Below are positions 32,176-38,229 of a DNA stretch of 38,229 bases, piece by piece. Position 1 is the stretch's first letter. Each line of letters begins with the position of its first letter. The notes beneath the pieces are model-generated. The model made no database searches, was not told where the DNA came from, and saw only the letters and a program-made list of their open reading frames with translations. Location of the stretch: positions 1 through 38,229 of the forward strand of contig JABHDC010000089.1 of assembly GCA_018673255.1 (NCBI GenBank), written 5' to 3'. Made by a program: the position numbers and the translations under genes. This DNA comes from Gemmatimonadota bacterium. Its GTDB lineage: Bacteria > Latescibacterota > UBA2968 > UBA8231.

Positions 32176-32715
32176 TTACTGCGCTTCGAGGCCCTTCTTC
32201 AGCATTCCGAGGCTCATCGGCTCGATCGCCGTGCCGTCAGGCCCGAGGAACTGAATCTCGTAGATCACGGTCGTGCCCCCCACGGAGAGGCCCACATTGT
32301 CGACGGCGATTTCGGGTTGGGCCTCAAATTCCCACCAGATGTTCTCGTCCAGTGGGGCCAGACCCTCCTTCGTGTAAGCTACCTCTTCGACTTCGATCCG
32401 GGTTCCCGCATCGCTGAAGCTGCCACCCAGATACGCATAGAAGGCGTAACGCTCCATGAGGCCCAGGTAGATGCGGACCCTGGCGATCTTCACCGGCTCT
32501 TCCCATGCGGCCACGAACAGGCCGGCACCACCCCAGGCCACAGCGCCGGCGGCGGCATCGTCTTCGAGGGTGATGCCATCGGTGAGGGCCGCAACGTTGC
32601 CATCGTATGGATTCAGAGTCGTTGCCCGTGTCACAGCGTCAACCGTGAGATCCGTCTGGGCCGTGGCGCTCGTGGCCAGACACAGCAAGACGAGGCCTGT
32701 CAGGAAGATCTTCAC
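32176..32715 (-). CDS. Small secreted beta-sandwich protein
   Basis: This 179-residue protein starts at GTG 32715 (GGAG eight bases upstream), giving the signal peptide MKIFLTGLVLLCLATSATAQ. The mature part has a discoidin/F5-8-like pattern: ALTDGITLEDDAAAGAVAWGG, then strands KIARVRIYLGLMERYAFYAYLGG and VIYEIQFLG. Such domains bind carbohydrate or serve as adhesive modules. No catalytic motif is visible. The frame extends to 32775, but that extension would hide the signal peptide and overlap the permease gene by 46 bases. From GTG 32715 only 14 bases separate it from the permease stop, so co-transcription is likely. Confidence 0.65.
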   Translation of the reverse strand: MKIFLTGLVLLCLATSATAQTDLTVDAVTRATTLNPYDGNVAALTDGITLEDDAAAGAVAWGGAGLFVAAWEEPVKIARVRIYLGLMERYAFYAYLGGSFSDAGTRIEVEEVAYTKEGLAPLDENIWWEFEAQPEIAVDNVGLSVGGTTVIYEIQFLGPDGTAIEPMSLGMLKKGLEAQ

Positions 32716-32729
32716 AGATATTGCTCCAG

Positions 32730-33839
32730 CTATCGGGTCCAGTGCCAGGTCTGCGGAGGCCGCGTGTCCTGCCAATATCTGGACAGGTCGTCACTGGTCT
32801 CCACCTGGCCGGCATAGACCATGTGGGGGATATATTCGGGGGCGATCGCACCATACGCCGCGCCAAGGAGCGTACCGCCGATCAGGGTGACGCCGAGATA
32901 CAGCGCGATGACACGCCCTCTCATCACGGCGAACAGGTTGAACAGTGTGCTGACCTTTGTTGCCGGCCCGGTGAGGAAGAAGGCCAGCGCTGCACCGGGG
33001 CCCATGTTCAGGGACATCAGCACGGCGACCGTAGCCACGGCCCCGCCGCCGCACACGTAGAAGGGGATTCCCAGCAGGCCGCCGATGACGGCCGATTCCA
33101 TCTGTCGGCCACCCATGAGCACGGCGACCGTGTCGGCAGGCACAAAGACCTGCAGGGCGGCGGCGACCATGAGGGAGAGCATAAAATACTTGAATACGAA
33201 CCGGCTCATGTGCCAGAACTCGTGCCAGAGTTCGGCGCTCACCCGTTGCCAGTGCGGTGGCTCGTTCTCAGCATGGTCGTGATGATGGTGGTGGTGATGG
33301 CGACCCCGATGTCTGTCTGCTTCAGCGGGATTGCGCACATCGGCGGTGAAGTCGACCCATCCCCGGCTGCTCAGAATCTGCGTGAGCCAGGCGGCGAGGA
33401 TGGCCAGGGCAAAGGCGGAGATCGCACGCGCAATGGCCATGGGGGCACCCATGACGCCCCAGGTGATGATGAACAGCGATGGATTCATCAGGGGGGCGGC
33501 CACGAGGAAGGCCATCAACGGCACAACGGGGAACCCCGAGGCCAGCAGTGACCCGACGACGGGAATCGAGGCGAAGGTGCAGGCAGGAGATGCCATGCCC
33601 GCCATCGCAGCCAGAGCGGCCGCCCACAATCCGCGTCCCTCGAGGGCTTTGCCCACACGGTCGTCGTTGACCATCCGGGCGATGAACACACCGACCGCCG
33701 GTCCGAGGAGCATGAAATACCAGAGATTCGAAAACAGGGTCCAGAAGACGGTCACGATCGAATAGGTATACGATCCGGCAAACCAGTGCTGGAGAGTCTG
33801 CTCAATCCAGGCGTCGTAATTAGCCAGCAACTCACCCAT
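32730..33839 (-). CDS. UPF0718/ArsP-type permease with histidine-rich loop
   Basis: This 369-residue polytopic membrane protein has about eight helices in two halves. The first half has GMASPACTFASIPVVGSLLASG. The second has PFYVCGGGAVATVAVLMSLNMGPGAALAFFLTGPATK. The TGPATK ending and paired cysteine-containing loops match the predicted permease family (PF03773), whose characterised members export metals or organoarsenicals. The cytoplasmic or periplasmic loop between the halves has HRGRHHHHHHHDHAENE, seven histidines in a row, a clear metal-binding stretch. Export of a soft or transition metal is therefore likely, but which one is unknown. No ArsR or MerR regulator is adjacent. It lies 64 bases downstream of the DUF362 gene on the same strand. 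Confidence 0.8.
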   Translation of the reverse strand: MGELLANYDAWIEQTLQHWFAGSYTYSIVTVFWTLFSNLWYFMLLGPAVGVFIARMVNDDRVGKALEGRGLWAAALAAMAGMASPACTFASIPVVGSLLASGFPVVPLMAFLVAAPLMNPSLFIITWGVMGAPMAIARAISAFALAILAAWLTQILSSRGWVDFTADVRNPAEADRHRGRHHHHHHHDHAENEPPHWQRVSAELWHEFWHMSRFVFKYFMLSLMVAAALQVFVPADTVAVLMGGRQMESAVIGGLLGIPFYVCGGGAVATVAVLMSLNMGPGAALAFFLTGPATKVSTLFNLFAVMRGRVIALYLGVTLIGGTLLGAAYGAIAPEYIPHMVYAGQVETSDDLSRYWQDTRPPQTWHWTR

Positions 33840-33903
33840 GGTTGGAGTTAGAGTCAGAGCCGGCGGCGTCCTGCGTCACAGGAGCGCCGCCGATCCTGAG
33901 TCT

Positions 33904-35967
33904 CTACTTGAGCAGTCCGACCTTCTGCAGGTGCACGCTGCCACCGGCGACCAGACGGATCATATACACGCCACTGGCGACACTCTGACCACTTGCATTG
34001 CGGCCATCCCAGTGGGCCTCGTGATGACCGGCGACACCCATTTCATCCACGAGCACCTGCACGCGCTGTCCGGCAGTGTTCCAGATGCTCATCCGCACGG
34101 GACCATCTGCAGGCAGTGAATAAGGCAGGGTGACAGTGGCATTGAAGGGGTTCGGATATCCTTCCCCGAGGGCGGTGGCATTCGGGGTCGCGCTGGCGTC
34201 GGCATCCTCAGCGATCGCTGTCGCCACGACCGGTGCCAGTGCTGGCCGGATCTCCGGCAGCATGCGGACGCCATCGGTCAGACTCAGGCCGATACCACCA
34301 CCGCGGATGTTGCCGACCGTCTTCACCAGGACGGTGTTCGTGCCCTGCTCGAGAGGAACGTAGCCGGCCCGCGACGAATAGCCGCTGCCAGAATAGGTCT
34401 CAAGGACCAGCTCACCATTGACCCATACACGAGCGGCCCCATCAGAGCCAAATTTGAGCTTCGCCTGCTGCGGCTCATCACTTTCGACATAGGTGAAGGC
34501 GTAGAGGGTCTTGTCGTCGAGAGATCCCAGCTCCAGATGCGACATGTCGGTGTAGGGCTCAGGATACCCGGGGCGGTGAGCGTAGGTCCACCACGCTGTA
34601 TCCCCATTCTCCAGACCCGCCACAGGGCGAACCTCGGTCTCGCCACCGAGATGATCGACTTCCATATCGTCTTCGTCGAAGGGGCCGATCATGAGGAATT
34701 CCTGGAAGCCGGATGGCTTGAAATTCGGATTGCCAGGGAAGCGGTGCATCAATTGTGCCGGGTTGCCATCCATGACATCGTAGTCGTTCTCCTCGAAGGA
34801 ACCGAGGCCCACATCACGTGCAAGCAGGATCTGCTGCAGGTCGCGTGGGTTGAAGCCCATGATCCGTGCAGCGACCGCCTCAGCAGCCACCACATTCTGG
34901 CCGGCGATCACGATGTTGTGGTTGATGTCACTCGTGCCGCCATACCAGCCATCACTCGACCAGAATCCGGCGGCCACATTGTAGTCGGGTGGCCGGATGC
35001 GGACCATGTCCATATAACCGGCCATGATGGCCACATTGTCGATGACCGATCCCTTGCCGGGGCCGGAATTGAAGCCGCGCATACCCACGGTGCCCACGTA
35101 ATTCTTCAGGAAGACCGTGATGCCCGGCGCCGTCGTCTTCAATGTCGCCTGATCGATGAGTTTATCTACAGCCAGCAGTGACTGCGGGACCCACCACTGA
35201 CCTCGGGGAGCACCGAAACCGGGCTTGAAGTCTTCGTAACCCCACTGGCGCTTCTGGCCGCCCAGCAACTGCAAGCCGCCCCCGGGAACGTCGGTCAACA
35301 CGGGGTCATCGTCGTTCAAGTCGACGATGTCGACAGTGCTCACGCTCTGTGTGGTGTTGAATTCCTCAACCATGCCACGGTAGGACAGTCCGTCGAACTC
35401 ATCCCACGTGATCATCCAGCCGTCAATGTCATAGCTGTCGTAATACTCCGACCCTGTCTGCGCGATCTCGCCGGAACCTTCCATGATCGAGATACGTTGC
35501 GGGCCGACGCGTTCGATGAGGTAGGAGATGATGGCCTTGGTCACACGCAGGTCACTGACACTGCCCCAGTGAGGGACACCATCGACCTTGCCATTCCAGA
35601 ATCCACCGATCTTACGATCCTTAATGATCAACGGGGCAGAGACCATGTTCACTTTGATGCCGACCCATTCGTCTGCGCTCACAATGTGACGCAGTGCACC
35701 AGGAGAACTGTCCCTGTCCAGAGCCAGGTAGACCAACTCCTTGACCTGGTCGTAGGACACGGCCGGATTGTCCAGAGCAATGGCCGGGGACAGATCCTCG
35801 GATGTGGCCAGGGCCACGAGGGGACGTCCTTCCTGACTGGCGCTCAACTCGGTGATCGAGAGATAGCTGCGCTGATTGTGGGTCATGGTGAGGTCGAAGC
35901 CGACCAGAATCAGCAGGGCAGCTCCAACCAGTACAGTCAGGGCTCGCTTACGGGATGATGGCATCAT
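33904..35967 (-). CDS. DUF362 protein with C-terminal FlgD/type IX sorting-like domain
   Basis: This 687-residue exported protein has an N-terminal signal or anchor helix (RALTVLVGAALLILVGFDL). Residues about 60-400 match DUF362: VGIKVNMVSAPLI, DLRVTKAIISYLIERVGPQRISIMEGSGE and NHNIVIAGQNVVAAEAVAARIMG. Residues about 480-580 look like a PA14/galactose-binding-like sandwich (FGSDGAARVWVNGELV). The last 85 residues start YPNPFNATVTLPYSLP and end SGVYMIRLVAGGSVHLQKVGLLK, the FlgD-Ig/type A sorting-like domain common in FCB-group secreted proteins. DUF362 often accompanies Fe-S proteins, but no ferredoxin motif is present here. AGGAG precedes two adjacent ATGs (35967, 35964). Secretion to the surface is inferred from the C-terminal domain. 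Confidence 0.8.
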   Translation of the reverse strand: MMPSSRKRALTVLVGAALLILVGFDLTMTHNQRSYLSITELSASQEGRPLVALATSEDLSPAIALDNPAVSYDQVKELVYLALDRDSSPGALRHIVSADEWVGIKVNMVSAPLIIKDRKIGGFWNGKVDGVPHWGSVSDLRVTKAIISYLIERVGPQRISIMEGSGEIAQTGSEYYDSYDIDGWMITWDEFDGLSYRGMVEEFNTTQSVSTVDIVDLNDDDPVLTDVPGGGLQLLGGQKRQWGYEDFKPGFGAPRGQWWVPQSLLAVDKLIDQATLKTTAPGITVFLKNYVGTVGMRGFNSGPGKGSVIDNVAIMAGYMDMVRIRPPDYNVAAGFWSSDGWYGGTSDINHNIVIAGQNVVAAEAVAARIMGFNPRDLQQILLARDVGLGSFEENDYDVMDGNPAQLMHRFPGNPNFKPSGFQEFLMIGPFDEDDMEVDHLGGETEVRPVAGLENGDTAWWTYAHRPGYPEPYTDMSHLELGSLDDKTLYAFTYVESDEPQQAKLKFGSDGAARVWVNGELVLETYSGSGYSSRAGYVPLEQGTNTVLVKTVGNIRGGGIGLSLTDGVRMLPEIRPALAPVVATAIAEDADASATPNATALGEGYPNPFNATVTLPYSLPADGPVRMSIWNTAGQRVQVLVDEMGVAGHHEAHWDGRNASGQSVASGVYMIRLVAGGSVHLQKVGLLK

Positions 35968-35988
35968 GATCTCCTATACAAATCGTGT

Positions 35989-36008
35989 CAGGTCGATTCA
36001 GCGACCTG
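35989..36008. promoter_or_regulatory. Inverted repeat upstream of the DUF362 gene
   Basis: CAGGTCG-ATTCAG-CGACCTG is a perfect 7-bp dyad with a 6-base spacer, starting 22 bases upstream of the minus-strand ATG at 35967. Placed between the presumed promoter and the Shine-Dalgarno, it could be an operator or a leader hairpin. Confidence 0.4.
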
Positions 36009-36030
36009 TCTTCCGTCTGTCTTACCATAC

Positions 36031-36067
36031 CAAAACGCCGGCCTTCTGTGCAAGAAAATGACCGGCG
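36031..36067 (-). terminator. Possible terminator after purF
   Basis: Read on the minus strand, CGCCGGTC pairs with GGCCGGCG (eight pairs including one G-U) around a 16-base loop and is followed by TTTTGG. It begins about 63 bases past the purF stop. A run of seven T (minus strand) also follows the stop directly, but only a weak GGCA/TGCC stem precedes it. Confidence 0.45.
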
Positions 36068-36129
36068 ACGTCATGTTGCACTATCGCTGTGTCGCCCTAA
36101 GTAGCTGTAAAAAAAGAAATTAGGCAGAA

Positions 36130-37761
36130 CTACTTGCCTGCAGTTCCACCGACACGGTCATAGGACCGTCCACCCCTCATATTGGTCAGATTGAGGTCCC
36201 GCGCCTTCTCTTCGGCATAGATTCGGGCTCCCGTCGATGTCGGGTAGTCGGCGGTGACGCAGGCCGTACAGAGGCTGCCGTGGGGCAGTCCGATCGAGGG
36301 GGCCACATCCTCTACGGGCAGGTAGCGGAGAGAATCGGCGCCCAGACGGTCTGCCATCTCCTGGCTGGCCTGGGCCAGATCGGCCGGTGTATACCCCTTC
36401 TCCAGGTAGTGCGGGGCGAACAGCTCACCCAGAGTCGACATGTCGATGCCGTAAAAGCAGGGCGCCACGACCGGTGGCGAGCCGATGCGGACGTGAACCT
36501 CTCGTGCATGGCCTTCGTCGCGCGTCCGGTGGATCAGATCCCGCAGGGTCGTGGATCGCACCAGCGAGTCCTCGACGAGGAAGACGCGTTTGTCGCGCGT
36601 GACACTGGGAAGCAGCGTGTATTTGCGCCGGACTTTCAGCGCCCGGTCGTTGCCCTCGATGAATGTTCGGCCCACGTAGCGATTGCGCACGATCCCTTCC
36701 AGGGACGGCACATTCAGAGCGAAAGCGAAGGCATCGCCAATCGGCTTGGCCGTGTCCGGCACGGCGACGACGACACAATCCTCATTCATCGTCAGACTCT
36801 CATCCCGTGCCAGATGTTCGCCGAGGCGCCAGCGGGCATCGTAGACGGTGCTGCCATCCAGGCTGGAACTGACATGGGCGAAGTAGACCCACTCGAAGAA
36901 GCAGTGGCGGTGTGTGCGTGCCGGCGAAAAGCGTTCCACATGGATCTGCCGCGTGGCGTAGTCGACGCGCACCATCTGGCCCGGTTCGACATCGACAATC
37001 TCGTCGATGCCCATGTTGTGAAGTGCAACACTCTCCGAGGCGACGGCGAACAGATCTCCCTTGCGGCCATAACACAGCGGGCGGAAGCCGAGTGGGTCAC
37101 GGGCGGCAACCAGATCACCGTCAGCATTCAGGAAGACGATATTGCAGGCGCCATCGAGGGTCTCGGTCAGTTCCCTGAAGGCGTCGACGAGGGGCGGCTT
37201 CACCTCGCCACGCATGGCATAAGCGACGTGATGGGTGAGGATCTCCGTATCCACACCGTGGACCATGTGGTAGCCACGCTCGGCGGTGAGATGGTCTCGC
37301 AATTCGGCGTAGTTGGCGAGATTTCCATTGAAACCGAGAGAAAACCACTTCCACGTGCGACTGTGGGGCCGTTCGAAGGGTTGGGCGTATTCGACCTGAT
37401 CCCGGCCGCTGGTGGCATAACGCACGTGACCGATAGCAGCCACGCCCGGATGCTCGCGCACGACGGCCTGGGCCTTGGCCTCGTGGGTCAGACGAAATAC
37501 TTCGCGTACGGAGCCCGTATCCTTGTGGGTGCGCAGGCGGTGCGCATGCGATGGGTCGAAGGCCGTCATGCCTGCGCCGAGCTGACCGCGATGCTGCAGG
37601 TCGAGCAGGGCCGGGGGGATCAGGGAGGAGACGGACACATCCTGGGACGCGTCGAGGTGGTATACACCGACAATTCCGCATTCGTCAGCGGCCTTGTCCG
37701 GCAGATTGTCTGCTGGATGGTCTGGCAGATCGGCGGCGAGTTGGCACGCGGGACGCGTCAG
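36130..37761 (-). CDS. purF: Amidophosphoribosyltransferase (PurF), apparent CTG start
   Basis: This enzyme makes 5-phosphoribosylamine from PRPP and glutamine, the first step of purine synthesis. From CTG 37761 it is 543 residues. A 27-residue propeptide precedes the catalytic cysteine of ECGIVGVYH (Cys28). The glutaminase domain carries LQHRGQ, GHVRYATSG and FNGNL. The PRPP site is VFLVEDSLVRSTTLRDL, where most relatives have DDS-x-VRGTT. Cysteines in HCFFEW, PCFYGID and LCTACVTADYP match the four [4Fe-4S] ligands of the Bacillus-type enzyme. No ATG, GTG or TTG lies between the upstream stop and Cys28. CTG 37761 has AAGGAGA at a correct distance. Starting later, at 37638, would delete the nucleophile. 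No other purine gene is in view. Confidence 0.9.
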   Translation of the reverse strand: MTRPACQLAADLPDHPADNLPDKAADECGIVGVYHLDASQDVSVSSLIPPALLDLQHRGQLGAGMTAFDPSHAHRLRTHKDTGSVREVFRLTHEAKAQAVVREHPGVAAIGHVRYATSGRDQVEYAQPFERPHSRTWKWFSLGFNGNLANYAELRDHLTAERGYHMVHGVDTEILTHHVAYAMRGEVKPPLVDAFRELTETLDGACNIVFLNADGDLVAARDPLGFRPLCYGRKGDLFAVASESVALHNMGIDEIVDVEPGQMVRVDYATRQIHVERFSPARTHRHCFFEWVYFAHVSSSLDGSTVYDARWRLGEHLARDESLTMNEDCVVVAVPDTAKPIGDAFAFALNVPSLEGIVRNRYVGRTFIEGNDRALKVRRKYTLLPSVTRDKRVFLVEDSLVRSTTLRDLIHRTRDEGHAREVHVRIGSPPVVAPCFYGIDMSTLGELFAPHYLEKGYTPADLAQASQEMADRLGADSLRYLPVEDVAPSIGLPHGSLCTACVTADYPTSTGARIYAEEKARDLNLTNMRGGRSYDRVGGTAGK

Positions 37762-37974
37762 GGTATCTCTCCTTCGGGCGCTGGTTCAGGGTCGGCGATC
37801 ACCGCCGACGCACAGCCAGAGTATCGGCTATCTGAGCCATTCGGCAAGACAGGGCGCCATCTGCTGGTCTTGACCTGAGGCGCTTCGTTGCAGAGCGTCC
37901 TTTCGAGGGCCGGTTGGCGATGCGGTTCACGGCGAGAGGGGAATCCGGCCCCGAAACCCTTCTGCAGGAAGTGA
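37762..37974. promoter_or_regulatory. Divergent purF/symporter intergenic region
   Basis: These 213 bases must carry the promoters of purF (minus) and the symporter gene (plus). Visible signals are the AAGGAGA Shine-Dalgarno of purF and AGGA at 37966-37969, five bases before the TTG at 37975. No PurR-like operator or clear promoter hexamers were recognised. Confidence 0.35.
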
Positions 37975-38229
37975 TTGGATGAGCGCTTGCATCTCGTAGA
38001 CTGGCTGATCGTCGCTGTACCTATGGTTCTTGTCTTCTACGTCGCAATGCAGGCGCAGAGGTTTGTAAAAAGCGTTTCTGATTTTCTTGCTGCCGGGCGT
38101 GTGGCAGGCCGCTATGTCGTGGCCGTCGCCAGTGGCGAAGCGGGTATGGGGCTGATCAGCGTCGTGGCCCTCTTCGAAGCCTACTACAACTCCGGCTTCG
38201 CCTACTCCTTCTGGAACCAGCTGTATGTC
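37975..38229 (+). CDS. Sodium:solute symporter family protein, N-terminal part
   Basis: The window ends after 85 codons of a membrane transporter. The N-terminus begins HLVDWLIVAVPMVLVFYVAM, a first helix, followed by QRFVKSVSDFLAAGRVAGRY. This is the SSS-family hallmark (K-S-x-x-D-F-x-x-x-G-R) that links helices one and two, then VAVASGEAGMGLISVVALFE begins the second helix. SSS transporters couple sodium entry to uptake of sugars, amino acids or organic acids; the substrate is not predictable from this part. TTG 37975 follows a stop codon directly and has AGGA five bases upstream. TTG 37987 is an alternative with weaker support. Divergent from purF. Confidence 0.82.
   Translation, partial: MDERLHLVDWLIVAVPMVLVFYVAMQAQRFVKSVSDFLAAGRVAGRYVVAVASGEAGMGLISVVALFEAYYNSGFAYSFWNQLYV

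Noticed and set aside
36280..37878. A 532-codon open frame on the plus strand antisense to purF
   Set aside because: It has no family features and mirrors the codon bias of purF, which is clearly real on the other strand.

Overview
The window (about 60% G+C by eye, genes packed on both strands) looks like a chromosome segment from an uncultured bacterium of the FCB group, perhaps Latescibacterota or a relative. This is inferred from gene content, not from a marker gene. The clues are a protein ending in a FlgD/type-IX-like C-terminal domain (YPNPFN start), and the mix of Gfo/Idh/MocA-type proteins, phytanoyl-CoA dioxygenase, UroD-like proteins, GHL10-type glycosidase, sialidase-like propeller, ceramidase-like and HpcH aldolase genes that is common in large, carbohydrate-oriented genomes of that group and of Planctomycetes. 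No rRNA, tRNA or CRISPR was seen. No gene-free stretch exceeds 300 bases.

Region 1 (1-12495) is a catabolic neighbourhood. After the tail of a SnoaL-like protein comes a minus-strand run, in transcription order: sialidase-like propeller, glycerophosphodiesterase, D-2-hydroxyacid dehydrogenase, HpcH/HpaI aldolase (ATGA overlap), then a GH42-like glycosidase. Divergent from it is a MocA-type oxidoreductase, whose stop codon is formed by the end of a 164-bp MITE-like element. Beyond lie a Gfo-like protein of unknown function, a PhyH dioxygenase and a second glycosidase-like propeller.

Region 2 (12501-21107) is the centrepiece: a plus-strand operon that appears to encode a complete electron route from NAD(P)H to the cell surface. 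It holds a DUF2231 membrane protein, a cytochrome-b-like membrane protein (apparent CTG start), a membrane-anchored FAD/NAD(P)/Fe-S oxidoreductase, a 20-heme and a 10-heme periplasmic cytochrome, a short outer-membrane barrel and an 18-heme lipoprotein: 48 CxxCH motifs in all. A membrane-anchored LuxR-type regulator is divergent from it, with a dyad in the shared promoter region.

Region 3 (21261-29175) has an Fpg/Nei-like protein lacking the catalytic N-terminal proline, a ceramidase-like/DegT pair, and a monocistronic ethylbenzene-dehydrogenase-type heme-domain protein with a CxxxCH motif, a structured leader and a strong terminator. Then come a UroD-like gene interrupted by an in-frame TGA, a serine hydrolase and a small envelope protein.

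Region 4 (29208-38229) is a mostly minus-strand set: UroD-like protein, GHL10-type glycosidase, small secreted protein, UPF0718-type permease with a His-rich loop, DUF362 protein with the C-terminal sorting-like domain, then PurF (apparent CTG start, Fe-S type). The window ends inside a sodium:solute symporter on the plus strand.
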